Counted from the first letter of the stretch, positions 47,801 through 56,446 are shown. The stretch is 64,000 nt of DNA from Methanothermobacter tenebrarum (GCF_003264935.1 NZ_QLOE01000001.1:174932-238931), one strand, 5' to 3'. Numbers and translations: made by a program. The notes: generated by a model from the sequence alone, not told the origin.

Positions 47801-49352
47801 TAGCCAATTTTTTGGTGTTGTTTTCAAATTCTTTTAATTTCGCCCATTTATCAGCTATGTTCACTATTTTTTTAACACCTGAATCTATTGGTATTTCGTC
47901 CATTGTACTTGGGTCTGTGTATGATACAACGATTGGTGAGAATACGCCTTCGAAGCTTGGTATTGTAACTTGCCATGTCCATTCGTATTGTGCTCCGAGG
48001 GGGTTGGTGAGACTTGAATTGTCATATAGTTGCACGCCTTTGATCACTGGAATATCCAGTATTGTAAGTTCTTGGAGCGCGCCTCCATTGGGGAGGTTGG
48101 CATAGTTCAAAGACCAAGAGTATAATGATATTATTGCATTTACGTCCCTTCCAAGGGCTTTGCCAGTTATAATTTCTTCTAGGAATGATGTTATAGGTGG
48201 ATTAGTTGCACCCTGGTAGAGGCAGAAGGCGGCTCTCCCATTTTTTTCGGCTTCTCTGATTATTGCATCAACCACTGGGGATGGTGAGTAGCCTATCACG
48301 ATAATGAATGGTCCTGTGATGTTTTTTGTCTGGTTGTACCATTTTCCGAATTCTTTGTAGAGGTTCAAGCGTTGTTCATTTGACCAGCTTGTATAGTTTT
48401 GGTCTATCCATTTTAGGCTGTCGTATGGTGGTGTCAGTCCAGGGTTTGTTTCTATCCAATTTTTTATCTGATCTCTTGTGGGAATGATCCCTGCCACGCC
48501 ATAATCAGGATGGTATAATCCCCAGTCTGGGTTTGACATTATTGGCCCTTCACCATGCTCAACTGGGTTGTAATCTGTCTCGTTGAGGAGGTAGTATATG
48601 TATTTTATCATGTTTTCGAGGTTTTCTCTTGCTGCTGTTCCAGTGGCGAGGGCCCAATAACTTGCTATGTAGGTGTTTTCTATGGTGTCTGGTGTGTCGT
48701 TGGTGTCATTTCCTTTGAGTAGGTGTAGTCCTGTACCACCATAGGGGTCGTTGTCTGTGTCTGTGGGATAGCCGAATGCTGCTGCTATCATATAATTTTT
48801 GTTCGCAGGACTTCTGAGAAGGTATGGGTACCATGAGTCGCCCCATCCTGTGCCTGGCATTGCCATGTCAAGGTATGCGAAGTTCACATATTCTAGTATC
48901 CAATCATTGGCTTGGGAACTAGGATTCCACATGTCATGGTATATTATGCGTCTATTGTTTAATGATGCGAGTATCTTTGCTTTTTCCGGTGCTGAACTTA
49001 TTATGGCGATATCTGGCATGAATGTATGGTTTATTGTGCAAGTTCCATGTATGGTGTATGTGACTTTTTTGTAGTTGAGGTAGGATATTTCCAATTCTAC
49101 CGGTTTTGTCATGGGGGTGAATGCGATGGTATACTGGCCGTTTTTGTCGGTTTTTGTCTCATTTATGATTTTTCCGTTGTATTTTATTTGTATTGTTGCA
49201 TTTTCGACTGGTATGGCATTATCTAGGCTTGTGTATGTTCCGTTTGTTTCATTGTAGATTTCTTTGATTTGGCCGTTAACTTCGGCGGCTGATATTGTGT
49301 TTATCATGGCGATAGTGATGAAAACTGAGATAATCAAAGTTAGTCTTTTCAT
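44856..49352 (-). CDS. Secreted, membrane-anchored CobN/ChlH-like cobaltochelatase-family protein
   Basis: 1498 aa. Residues 1-22 are a signal peptide; ~25-90 a carboxypeptidase-regulatory-like beta domain ('NGQYTIAF'); ~110-1375 a CobN/BchH domain with 'HLGTHGTLEWLPG' near 690-703, 'GIQPSRGW', 'HDLIHQY' and 'WGTELLRTDG'. A Gly/Thr/Ser/Pro linker follows (about 1390-1465, 'GTPGTPGAPGPSPG'), then a membrane helix near 1470-1490. CobN normally inserts cobalt into corrins in the cytoplasm with CobST ATPases; an outside location with no ATP suggests cobalt or corrinoid binding rather than ATP-driven chelation. Its promoter shares a 14-bp motif with cbiM. GGAGGTG precedes the start. Confidence 0.88.
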   Translation of the reverse strand: MKRLTLIISVFITIAMINTISAAEVNGQIKEIYNETNGTYTSLDNAIPVENATIQIKYNGKIINETKTDKNGQYTIAFTPMTKPVELEISYLNYKKVTYTIHGTCTINHTFMPDIAIISSAPEKAKILASLNNRRIIYHDMWNPSSQANDWILEYVNFAYLDMAMPGTGWGDSWYPYLLRSPANKNYMIAAAFGYPTDTDNDPYGGTGLHLLKGNDTNDTPDTIENTYIASYWALATGTAARENLENMIKYIYYLLNETDYNPVEHGEGPIMSNPDWGLYHPDYGVAGIIPTRDQIKNWIETNPGLTPPYDSLKWIDQNYTSWSNEQRLNLYKEFGKWYNQTKNITGPFIIVIGYSPSPVVDAIIREAEKNGRAAFCLYQGATNPPITSFLEEIITGKALGRDVNAIISLYSWSLNYANLPNGGALQELTILDIPVIKGVQLYDNSSLTNPLGAQYEWTWQVTIPSFEGVFSPIVVSYTDPSTMDEIPIDSGVKKIVNIADKWAKLKEFENNTKKLAIIVYNYPPGKDGLTASYLDVFQSLHDLLIKLKEKGYTTGNIPSPEELYTLLVECGNKGTWAKPLLEQYLSKHRPSLEENGQLISLETYLKWFNELPEKLKEEVIMKWGEPPGEVMTINGTIVIPGIILGNIFIGIQPSRGWEEVQNYHESYLPPHHQYIAFYKWIEKTFKANAMIHLGTHGTLEWLPGRMIGLTEEDWPFQLTNLPNIYPYIVSNPGEGLVAKDRSNALIIDHMTPAMVQGGLYGDLIEIHDLIHQYNNALKVGNLQILPELENGIKTKASKLGFNMSDDFKQALEELHLRLHEIENDIIPLGLHSLGKILSGEELVEEVFTITSSRSDFLENVKRKLYPSIAIGYPEMSNDASYEDEVKNIKETAKEWIRSIINGTIPVGIEANDLEFINDTINKIRANKEWQNLLDALNGGFVEPGLAGDPAWNDVLPTGVNFYAANPKKMPTKAAWETAKKIVDKLLADYYKVHGKFPELVGMVMWGTELLRTDGLAIAEFLYLLGVKPEWNSNGDVKPEPVLMSPSELKIVIDGVEMQRPRVDVFVTAVTGYQGWIDLMNRAVELAVSANDTINYVKRHYDECQSLDRVFGLRGLVLEGTGVSDLLPNTSKWEATSELADVYLSRVSYAWKSTATGISIQQNKGTFQYLLKNMDLMTQNLDSTWRLLDTDDYYDWFGGMLLASRQLGGNPETSLVDIRNKNNIATRSIKEEIELEIRSQLLNPKYMDSLLSSPSGWMEYASRYKNAFAVAVTSNSISEQLWTQMAENLLTPRFGAPGPYGAFAVQSMIGWVLEANRRGIWTPSNSGLVTKLVDKYIEIANQYGVVCCHHTCSNIVFNQWIVSVSSLNSAALQKFVGVFGAVTGVGITVPGQASTGTPGTPGAPGPSPGYTGTTGTGSQVSGRVGTFGTATLGVVAAGAAGSAGSSSGGPGKTGKVFEVSASQSGGSGSQMPFYALLGVIGIVALIGAGYFLKGHGKL

Positions 49353-49392
49353 GCTTTTTTCACCTCCTTTATTGTTTATTATAATAAATTAA

Positions 49393-49414
49393 TATTTAAA
49401 GTTTACTTTAAATA
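49393..49414. promoter_or_regulatory. 10-2-10 perfect palindrome in the CobN-like promoter, candidate cobalt/nickel operator
   Basis: The arms TATTTAAAGT and ACTTTAAATA flank TT. It lies 41-62 bases before the start codon, near the expected transcription start (minus-strand TATA-like ACAATATATC at about 49429-49438). Fourteen of its bases (49399-49412) recur exactly at 28131-28144 before cbiM. Confidence 0.6.
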
Positions 49415-49524
49415 ATTTAAAGTTAAGTTGATATATTGTTCGTTAGTTTAAAAAGAGGATCGATAATATTATTTTAGCCATAAGCACATAACCTACTATA
49501 GAAGTTCTTGGAGGGATAATCCAG

Positions 49525-50007
49525 ATGGAGATAAAAGTGGTAGAACTAGAATTTGAAGAAGACATAAATTTTATACTTGGTCAAAGCCACTTCATAAAAA
49601 CAGTTGAAGACCTATATGAGGCTATAGTGAATACAGTACCCCATGCAAAATTTGGAATCGCATTCGCAGAGGCATCAGGGGATTGCCTCGTAAGACATGC
49701 AGGTAATGATGAAGAATTGGAAGAACTTGCAGCCGACAAAATGCTCGATATAGCGGCTGGACACTCATTCCTCATACTCTTAAGAAACGCTTTCCCAATA
49801 AACGTGCTTCAACGCATAAAAGATGTTCCAGAAGTTGTTAACATCTTCTGCGCAACAGCCAACCCAGTACAAGTACTCCTAGTCGAAACACAACAGGGCA
49901 GGGGGATCATAGGAGTAATAGATGGTGAAAGTCCACGTAAAATAGAAAAAGAAGAAGACATAATCCAGAGAAAACAATTCTTAAGGAAAATCGGCTACAA
50001 ATTCTGA
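49525..50007 (+). CDS. Adenosine-specific kinase (PF04008 family)
   Basis: 160-aa single-domain protein of the archaeal adenosine-specific kinase family; '[20 protein letters not shown]', '[20 protein letters not shown]' and '[11 protein letters not shown]' are conserved in that family, which binds adenosine or AMP. GGAGGGAT precedes the ATG. It is divergent from the CobN-like gene with about 170 bases between. Confidence 0.88.
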   Translation: MEIKVVELEFEEDINFILGQSHFIKTVEDLYEAIVNTVPHAKFGIAFAEASGDCLVRHAGNDEELEELAADKMLDIAAGHSFLILLRNAFPINVLQRIKDVPEVVNIFCATANPVQVLLVETQQGRGIIGVIDGESPRKIEKEEDIIQRKQFLRKIGYKF

Positions 50008-50089
50008 AACCCCCCCAAATTCTTAATAGGGTTTAGTCTGAAGTGTGTAATAACAAAATTTTATTAGATGACACTCTACATATGAGATC

Positions 50090-51001
50090 ATGAAATTTTT
50101 GCAACTTGCAAAGGAAGGAAAAAATAACTGGTGGAGATACTTACTCACCATCATATTAACAAATCCTGGCATCTCAATAGGTACAATCATAGGTCTATTA
50201 TCAATCTACATCCTATTTGATGTCACTAGCCTTCTATTCAATCTTGCTGGTTTACACCCTCCAATAGGAAGATTCCTCCAAGGATTCGCGGATCTTCTCT
50301 CCTATAATATTACAAGCGCATTCTTGATGCTGCTCCTATTCTTCTGCATGGTATCTATCCATAGAAGAGATTTTAAGAGCGTTTTAACAGCCCATGAACG
50401 CATAAAATGGTATAGGATCCTTAAGGGTTTTGTTGTGTGGTTTTCGATGCTTTTGATATTTCTCATTTTCAGTTTACCAGATCCTAACCTTAAGTTCACC
50501 TTTGATGGTGCGGTCTATCCATTACTTTTTATTATAAGCTTAACTATCTTCTTCCAGGCTGGTTTTGAGGAAATTTTTTTTAGAGGATACATCCTACAAG
50601 CCTTAAATTTGTTTTTGAAGAAACCCCCATTAGCCGTTCTAATATCTTCTATAATATTTGCCATTGGGCACTGGGGAAACCAGCTAACATTCGTAGGCAA
50701 TCTTAACATCTTCATTGACACATTCATCTTCGCCATAGTAGTGGCAGTTATCACGGTATTAGAGGATGGTGTTGAAACAGCCATTGGCATCCACACTGCA
50801 AATAACATGTTTTGCGCACTCGTAGTAAATGATGGAACATCATCCTTCTATAAACCTTTACCATCACTTTTCACCGATTTTTCAATCCCACCTAGTCCCA
50901 TTGAACAACTCTACTATTCAATTCTAATGAACGGAATCCTACTCGCAATAATAATCCTCCCCCAAAAATTAAATGTTCTAAAAAAGATAGCATTAAGATG
51001 A
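50090..51001 (+). CDS. CPBP-family intramembrane metalloprotease
   Basis: 303 aa with about eight membrane segments. The catalytic motif E160-E161-x3-R165 occurs in 'GFEEIFFRGYIL'; 'AIGHWGNQ' gives a metal-ligand His and 'HTANNMF' the later H-x3-N motif. These are Rce1/CPBP glutamic-type intramembrane proteases; the substrate is unknown. Ends 10 bases before the next gene, which may be its partner. Confidence 0.9.
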   Translation: MKFLQLAKEGKNNWWRYLLTIILTNPGISIGTIIGLLSIYILFDVTSLLFNLAGLHPPIGRFLQGFADLLSYNITSAFLMLLLFFCMVSIHRRDFKSVLTAHERIKWYRILKGFVVWFSMLLIFLIFSLPDPNLKFTFDGAVYPLLFIISLTIFFQAGFEEIFFRGYILQALNLFLKKPPLAVLISSIIFAIGHWGNQLTFVGNLNIFIDTFIFAIVVAVITVLEDGVETAIGIHTANNMFCALVVNDGTSSFYKPLPSLFTDFSIPPSPIEQLYYSILMNGILLAIIILPQKLNVLKKIALR

Positions 51002-51011
51002 GGATGATATT

Positions 51012-51314
51012 ATGGAAAAGGTAGTTTTTACCACGAAGACTAAAAAACTTGAAGTCAACCAGGATATAGTTAGGATGAAGGAAAAACAGAAGGGTACGTT
51101 ATCCATAAAATTCAAAAGCCCAGATAAAAGTGAAATAGAAGAGATAATAAAATTCTTCGAGTCACTTACAGACATGGAACCCTTAACAATGAATATTGCG
51201 GATACTGGGGAGATAAAAGCCTACTTCAGGGGGACAGGTTCACTTGATACTATAAAAGAGGGGGAAAGAACCCTCCACGCCTACGAGGCCACAATACAAG
51301 AACTCATTGAGTAA
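51012..51314 (+). CDS. Small acidic/basic protein of unknown function
   Basis: 100 aa, charged, no membrane helix or signal peptide. Predicted mixed alpha/beta from 'KGTLSIKFKSPDKSEIEEII' and a second half of strand-strand-helix. GAGGATGAT precedes the ATG 10 bases after the protease gene, so they probably form an operon. Its stop lies 1 base from the convergent flavoprotein gene. No family recognised. Confidence 0.65.
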   Translation: MEKVVFTTKTKKLEVNQDIVRMKEKQKGTLSIKFKSPDKSEIEEIIKFFESLTDMEPLTMNIADTGEIKAYFRGTGSLDTIKEGERTLHAYEATIQELIE

Positions 51315-51315
51315 A

Positions 51316-51873
51316 TTATTCTCTGGTGAACCTTTCAAATATCTTATAAATATACTCAGGATCCTTGAATACATGGGTGTTCTTCATCCTAGATAATCTT
51401 TTAACGTGTTCAACATCCTCTTTTCTTATTTCAAGCGTTAGTATCTTCCCATTTGGTAATCTGGTCTCTGTCGTACCCTCTTCGAAATCTGTTGGCATGA
51501 TATATACTGGCACTCCAGCTTTTTGCGCCATTATAGCCGCATTTGTTATGAGAGTGTCCGCTATTCTAAGTGATATCTTAGCAACACTATTAGAGGTGCA
51601 AGGTGCTATAAGAAGAAAATCATATTTACCTAACTGTACTTGACCTGCAAGGAATGGTGAATTAGCACTAATTTCAACCCATTTCTGGTCAAAATTTGTT
51701 TCAAGATCCTGATAGATCCCATAATATTTAACTACCTGGTCCCCTGACTTGGAAATGAAAACTTTAATCACAGCCCTGCCATCATAAATGTCCTTGATAT
51801 CCTTCATAACCTCATAGGTTTCTGTTATCTTATCCCCTGCCCCTGTTATACACCAAGCAACATTCAATTTCAC
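51316..51873 (-). CDS. afpA: Archaeoflavoprotein AfpA-like (UbiX/Pad1-type flavoprotein)
   Basis: 185 aa flavodoxin-like flavoprotein: 'VAWCITGAGDKI' is the FMN-phosphate loop, 'LLIAPCTSNSVAKI' and 'PTDFEEGTTETRLPNG' are family features. Matches the methanogen archaeoflavoprotein/dihydromethanopterin reductase-like group, which transfers electrons with ferredoxin. Possible roles are dihydromethanopterin reduction or general electron transfer; sequence does not decide. Lies 2 bases downstream of the ABC ATPase gene. Confidence 0.85.
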   Translation of the reverse strand: MKLNVAWCITGAGDKITETYEVMKDIKDIYDGRAVIKVFISKSGDQVVKYYGIYQDLETNFDQKWVEISANSPFLAGQVQLGKYDFLLIAPCTSNSVAKISLRIADTLITNAAIMAQKAGVPVYIMPTDFEEGTTETRLPNGKILTLEIRKEDVEHVKRLSRMKNTHVFKDPEYIYKIFERFTRE

Positions 51874-51875
51874 GG

Positions 51876-52538
51876 TTATCCCCCCACTATTTTTCCATCC
51901 AATATTTTTATGATCCTAGAGGCCATTGAAGCAACCCGAGGATCATGAGTCACCAACACTATAGTGACTTTATGCTCCCTATTCAACTCTTTAAGTTTCC
52001 TTAATATTTTCTTTTCCGTCTTTGAGTCGAGGGATCCTGTAGGCTCATCAGCTAATATTATGGACGGATCATTCGCAAGGGCCCTTGCAATAGCCACCCT
52101 CTGCCTTTCACCCCCAGAAAGCTCCGAAGGCAACCTATTTGCCTTGTCAACGAGTCCAAAGTACTCAAGCAACTCCATAGCCCTTTCTTCCATCATATCC
52201 TTGTATGGGCCCTCAAACATTGGTATTTCAACATTTTCAAGCGCTGTAAGATTTGGTATGAGATTGTGTAATTGAAAGATAAAACCTATCTTCCTGGCCC
52301 TGAAGCTGCTCAAATCTTTCTCTTTCATCAAATTTCGCCCAGCAACTTTTATCATCCCAGAGTCTGGCCTGTCTAGAGCTCCTATCATATTGAGGAGTGT
52401 TGATTTACCAGAACCTGACGGGCCCATTATAGAAATGAATTCACCATCATCTACTTGAAGGTTTACACCATCTAATGCTACTATTTTACCGTTATCAAAG
52501 GTTTTTTTAAGGTTTTTTATATCGATTATCATCTCCAT
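51876..52538 (-). CDS. ABC transporter ATPase (MacB/LolD type)
   Basis: 220 aa: Walker A 'GPSGSGKST', Q-loop 'FIFQLHNLIPNLTALENVEI', signature 'LSGGERQRVAIARALAND' and Walker B 'IILADEPTGSLD'. The LolD/MacB subfamily energises FtsX-like permeases for export or mechanotransmission. It lies 7 bases from the permease gene. Substrate unknown. Confidence 0.93.
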   Translation of the reverse strand: MEMIIDIKNLKKTFDNGKIVALDGVNLQVDDGEFISIMGPSGSGKSTLLNMIGALDRPDSGMIKVAGRNLMKEKDLSSFRARKIGFIFQLHNLIPNLTALENVEIPMFEGPYKDMMEERAMELLEYFGLVDKANRLPSELSGGERQRVAIARALANDPSIILADEPTGSLDSKTEKKILRKLKELNREHKVTIVLVTHDPRVASMASRIIKILDGKIVGG

Positions 52539-52545
52539 CCCACTA

Positions 52546-53655
52546 TTATTCGTATCTGAGGGCTTCTGTGGCTTCTAGTCTTGTGGCCCTGTATGCTGGG
52601 TAGAATCCTCCGAATATACCAACGAAGATTGCGACTGTAAATGCTTTGAGGAAGATCTCTGGAGTATAAACTGGTTTTATGAATCCTCCCATGTTGATGT
52701 GCATGAGTATTTGTATGGCTGCCACACCCATCAGGGATCCTACAACGGCTGCGATCAACGTTAAGATGAGTGATTCTCCAAGTATCATTGTAAGTATCTT
52801 CCTGTTTTTCCATCCAACGGCCTTAAGGACTCCTATTTCCCTTGTACGTTCAAATACTGACATTATCATCGTGTTAACCACACCTATACTCCCTATAATT
52901 ACTGCGAGGAGTGATATGGCCCAGCTTGCCGCGTCAACAGTCTTAAGGCCCTGGTCTACACTCTGTAAGTCTTCTAGTGAGGCTATTGTCGTAAGGTTTT
53001 CCCCATATTTTTCTTCTATCTCTTCTTTGATTTTTTCTATGTTCACGTTTTTTTCTGCTTTCACATATATCATGGTGACTTTACCTTCCTTGTCTTCTAT
53101 TTTTTGGAGTTTTTTTAGGGATATGAAGGATCCGCCATCTTCTTGGATGTTCCCTGATTCGAATATCCCCACTATCCTGTAATCTTCTCCTTTTATGTTG
53201 ATTTTATCCCCTATTGTCTTGTTCAGTTTCTCTGCTGCCACTTTCCCTATTATGATCTCATCTTCTTCTTTGATACTTCTTCCCGATTTTATCTTTATTT
53301 GGCTTAAACCTATCTTTGAAGGGTCTATTCCTATAACTACAAAGTATGGATTGTCTCCTATGGGTTGTATTGATGTTAAGACGCCCACAGATTCTTTCAC
53401 GCCACTAATATTATCCACTTTATCAGTGTAGTCTTCATCTATTGTGCTTAGGAACATGTCAGATACATTTGATTCTACGATGGTGAAATCCGCCCCACCA
53501 GCCCTGAGAGTCTCCTGTGTAGATTCTTTAAGTCCTTCTGTTATTATACCAAGGGCTACTATTGTAGCAATCCCGATAGCTATCCCTATAATAGCTAGTA
53601 CACTCCTAATCTTGTTCCTGAAGGGATTCTTCAATATTAACTGGAGGAATTTCAT
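52546..53655 (-). CDS. FtsX/MacB-like ABC permease
   Basis: 369 aa: N-terminal helix ('VLAIIGIAIGIATIVALGII'), a large extracytoplasmic MacB_PCD domain (about residues 45-230) and three C-terminal helices with 'ERTREIGVLKAVGWKNRKIL' (coupling loop) before the last two. Overlaps the AhpD-like gene by 4 bases and is followed by its ATPase. The set probably exports a lipid-anchored or peptide cargo. Confidence 0.92.
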   Translation of the reverse strand: MKFLQLILKNPFRNKIRSVLAIIGIAIGIATIVALGIITEGLKESTQETLRAGGADFTIVESNVSDMFLSTIDEDYTDKVDNISGVKESVGVLTSIQPIGDNPYFVVIGIDPSKIGLSQIKIKSGRSIKEEDEIIIGKVAAEKLNKTIGDKINIKGEDYRIVGIFESGNIQEDGGSFISLKKLQKIEDKEGKVTMIYVKAEKNVNIEKIKEEIEEKYGENLTTIASLEDLQSVDQGLKTVDAASWAISLLAVIIGSIGVVNTMIMSVFERTREIGVLKAVGWKNRKILTMILGESLILTLIAAVVGSLMGVAAIQILMHINMGGFIKPVYTPEIFLKAFTVAIFVGIFGGFYPAYRATRLEATEALRYE

Positions 53656-54005
53656 AGAATTTCCTCTTTGAACACTCTCAAGGATTTTGAGAGTGCTGTT
53701 GACTCGGCCATCGCAGCTCCTATAAGGATTGCCAACAATATTTCATCTTTGGATGCTCCCAGACGCCTTGAAACTTTAATATGTGTTTTGAGGCAATGCT
53801 CTGATCCTAGGGCTGCCGCAGCCCCAACCCCTATGAGTTCCTTTGTAACTAATGGGAGGGCATCATTGGATAGTATGGTCTCCATTTTATTGTAATATGC
53901 TTTTAGGATTTGGGGTTCATCCTCTAAGACTTTGAATATTTCTGGGACGAAGCCAAAAAATTCTTCGATCTTGGCTAGGATTTCATCCAATTTTTTCATC
54001 TCCAA
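53652..54005 (-). CDS. Carboxymuconolactone decarboxylase/AhpD-family protein
   Basis: 117 aa of the all-helical AhpD fold: 'LVTKELIGVGAAAALGSEHC' and 'CLKTHIKVSRRLGASKDEI'. Only the C-x3-H motif (Cys and His) is present, not a CxxC. Members act as thiol-based peroxidase partners or decarboxylases. It precedes the ABC permease with a 4-base overlap. Confidence 0.85.
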   Translation of the reverse strand: MEMKKLDEILAKIEEFFGFVPEIFKVLEDEPQILKAYYNKMETILSNDALPLVTKELIGVGAAAALGSEHCLKTHIKVSRRLGASKDEILLAILIGAAMAESTALSKSLRVFKEEIL

Positions 54006-54064
54006 TTTTTTCCTAGTCAGATTTTATATAATTAGGATAAGATAATTATTATTGGTTTGGTATT

Positions 54065-54492
54065 ATGGATTATGGTAGTTGGATTATTATAGGTGCTGTG
54101 TGTCTTATTGGTGAAATGCTTACAACAGGTTTTTTCTTTTATGGTTTGGTATTGGCGCTTTTGTAGCTGCGGCGCTCAACTACTTTGGTTTCAACTTCAC
54201 GATACAATTTGTTGCGTTCCTTTTGGTTTCGGGGGTTTTGCTTGGAGTATCAAGGCCTTTCGCCTCTAAGGTTTCAAAGGAGCCCCAGAGGAAGGCCGTT
54301 GCTGACAGGCTGATAGGACAAACAGCAACTGTAATAGAAGATTTTGAAGGACATGAGGGTCTTGTTAAGTTTGATGGCGAGATATGGTGTGCTAAATCCT
54401 ATGATAGGATTAAAAAGGGTGATGAGGTCACCATAAAAGCCATAGATGGTGTTAAACTTATCGTGGAAAAAAAGGAGGATAATGTGAGGTGA
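54065..54492 (+). pseudogene. NfeD-like gene with one frameshift
   Basis: From ATG 54065 the frame reads 'MDYGSWIIIGAVCLIGEMLT' and then 'TGFFF'. One missing T in a TTTTTT run near 54131 shifts it; the continuation in the other frame is 'LLWFGIGAFVAAALNYFGFN' with two further helices and the OB-like C-terminal domain ('RLIGQTATVIEDFEGHEGLV'). With one base restored it is a 142-aa NfeD1b-type protein. It sits 7 bases before the SPFH gene, its usual partner. It may be a real mutation, a sequencing error in the homopolymer, or programmed slippage. Confidence 0.8.
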
Positions 54493-54499
54493 TCTAAAA

Positions 54500-55366
54500 A
54501 TGGATCTTCTAAGCATAATAATAGTATTGGTGCTCCTGGTACTAGCATATAAGAGCATAAAAATCTTGAGACCCTATGAAAAGGGTGTTGTGGAAAGACT
54601 TGGTAAATATCAGCGAACAGTTGAAAGCGGACTAGTCATGATAATACCTTTCATTGAAAGCATAAAAAAGGTTGACATGCGAGAACAGGTAGTTGATGTA
54701 CCACCCCAAGAGGTTATAACAAAAGATAATACAGTTGTAGTGGTTGACTGTGTAATATTCTATGAAGTGGTTGACCCATTCAATGCAGTATACAATGTTG
54801 TTGACTTCTACCAGGCAGTGACAAAACTTGCCCAGACAAACCTCAGGAACATAATAGGCGACCTCGAACTAGATGAAACATTAACATCAAGGGAAATGAT
54901 AAACGCCCAACTAAGAAAAGTATTAGATGAAGCAACTGACAGATGGGGTACAAGGGTTGTCCGCGTAGAAATACAACGCATAGAACCCCCAAAGGACATT
55001 GTAGAGGCCATGTCCAAACAGATGAAAGCAGAAAGGATGAAAAGAGCAGCCATACTAGAAGCAGAAGGTAAAGCAGAAGCCATAAAAAAGGTTGCTGACG
55101 CGGAAAAATACAAGGAAGTGGCCTTGGCAGAAGGACAAGCAAAGGCCATACTCACAATATTCAAATCCATGCACCAAGGCAAACCAACCAACGACATAAT
55201 AGCACTAAAATACCTAGAAGCCCTTGAAAAGATCGCGAATGGCCAAGCAACAAAAATACTCTTACCAATCGAAACAGCAGGGATCCTAGGCTCAATAGCA
55301 GGTATATCAGAATTGTTCAAAGAAAAAACCGAGAAACCCAAGATTACAGAAGAAAAGAATAAATAA
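54500..55366 (+). CDS. SPFH/stomatin-like (slipin) membrane protein
   Basis: 288 aa: N-terminal membrane helix (residues 2-20), SPFH domain ('[20 protein letters not shown]', '[20 protein letters not shown]') to about residue 180, a helical coiled-coil '[20 protein letters not shown]' region and a C-terminal tail. Organises membrane microdomains, forming oligomers with an NfeD partner, whose gene here is frameshifted. RBS AGGTGAT precedes the ATG. Confidence 0.94.
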   Translation: MDLLSIIIVLVLLVLAYKSIKILRPYEKGVVERLGKYQRTVESGLVMIIPFIESIKKVDMREQVVDVPPQEVITKDNTVVVVDCVIFYEVVDPFNAVYNVVDFYQAVTKLAQTNLRNIIGDLELDETLTSREMINAQLRKVLDEATDRWGTRVVRVEIQRIEPPKDIVEAMSKQMKAERMKRAAILEAEGKAEAIKKVADAEKYKEVALAEGQAKAILTIFKSMHQGKPTNDIIALKYLEALEKIANGQATKILLPIETAGILGSIAGISELFKEKTEKPKITEEKNK

Positions 55367-55404
55367 TACAAAAAACAACACAATAATATTGAGGTGCTGA
55401 AAAA

Positions 55405-55728
55405 ATGAAAGAAGATATATTCTATGGTAAAGGAGTAGCCTATGCCAAAAAGGATTACCCAGAAATCTACAAGGCCCTAGTCGAACTAAACGAGGCAGTA
55501 TACACAGGAAAAGCCCTAGACTATAAAACGCAGAAACTAATAGCCCTTGGCATAACAGCGGCGAAATCAGATGACAGAGCAGTGAAAAAACAGATAGAAA
55601 GTGCCATAAAAGAATTCAATGTTACAAAGGATGAAATAGTAGACGTACTACGGGTGGTGCTCCTAACCTCAGGAAACCCACCATTCACAAAAGCAATGAA
55701 AATACTCTACGAACTACTCGAAGAATAA
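55405..55728 (+). CDS. AhpD-family protein lacking catalytic cysteines
   Basis: 107 aa of the carboxymuconolactone decarboxylase fold ('TQKLIALGITAAKSDDRAVK', then 'IVDVLRVVLLTSGNPPF'). The position of the usual Cys-x2/3-Cys/His is 'KSDDRAV', and no Cys occurs in the whole sequence, so no thiol peroxidase chemistry is expected. GAGGTGC precedes the ATG. It lies 38 bases after the SPFH gene. Confidence 0.78.
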   Translation: MKEDIFYGKGVAYAKKDYPEIYKALVELNEAVYTGKALDYKTQKLIALGITAAKSDDRAVKKQIESAIKEFNVTKDEIVDVLRVVLLTSGNPPFTKAMKILYELLEE

Positions 55729-55745
55729 ATCCTAGACCCCAGGCG

Positions 55746-55906
55746 ATAAGTATTTATAAGGGTAGCCTAATATCACCCTATTACTTTTTATTTTAACAAG
55801 AAAAAATATGGGGACCACTATTCTGGATTATTTATCCCCCTCAAATTCACCACTTTGGATGTGGCCCTTATGGGGGCTGAACAAAAAAATGAAGGTGGAA
55901 AAGGTC
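55746..55906 (+). promoter_or_regulatory. Promoter and structured leader of the ribosomal/exosome superoperon
   Basis: TATA box AAGTATTTATAAGG (55746-55759) predicts transcription start near 55783, about 125 bases before the L15e start. The leader can fold into a nested hairpin: CCCCC (55836-55840) with GGGGG (55872-55876), and CCAC (55850-55853) with GTGG (55861-55864). An in-frame ATG at 55808 also starts inside the leader. Possible autoregulation by the ribosomal protein. Confidence 0.5.
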
Positions 55907-56446
55907 ATGTATAAGTATATTAGGAAAGCATGGAAAACCCCAAAGGAATCATATGTAAGAGAGCTCATGTGGGAAAGAGTCCCTAAATGGAGAAGGCAAA
56001 AGGCGATCCAGAGAATAGAAAAGCCAACCAGACTCGACCGTGCAAGATCCCTCGGTTACAAGGCAAAAAAGGGATTCATACTTGTGAGGACGCGGGTAAG
56101 GCGCGGGAGCATGAGAAAAAGCCGATTCAAAGGCGGTAGACGACCCAAAAGGATGGGTGTAAGGAAGATAACAACAAAAAAGAGCCTCAAAAGGATAGCA
56201 GAAGAAAGAGCAGCCCGCAAATACCCCAACCTAGAAGTACTCAACTCATACTGGGTATGGGAAGACGGAAAATACAAATACTACGAAGTAATATTAGTTG
56301 ATCCACATCACCCCAACATAAAAAACGACCCCAGAATAAACTGGATCCGCGAACAGAAAGGAAGAGCATTCAGAGGCCTTACAAGCGAAGGTAAAAAGAA
56401 CCGAGGCCTCAGAAACAAGGGAAAAGGTGCTGAAAAGGTAAGATGA
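55907..56446 (+). CDS. rpl15e: 50S ribosomal protein L15e
   Basis: Archaeal/eukaryotic large-subunit protein, 179 aa, very basic: begins '[14 protein letters not shown]' with '[20 protein letters not shown]' and '[11 protein letters not shown]' at the end. ATG 55907 has GGTGGAAAAGGTC just upstream and matches the family N-terminus; earlier in-frame ATGs (55808, 55889) would add 28-33 unsupported residues. It heads the superoperon and overlaps the next gene by 4 bases. Confidence 0.95.
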   Translation: MYKYIRKAWKTPKESYVRELMWERVPKWRRQKAIQRIEKPTRLDRARSLGYKAKKGFILVRTRVRRGSMRKSRFKGGRRPKRMGVRKITTKKSLKRIAEERAARKYPNLEVLNSYWVWEDGKYKYYEVILVDPHHPNIKNDPRINWIREQKGRAFRGLTSEGKKNRGLRNKGKGAEKVR

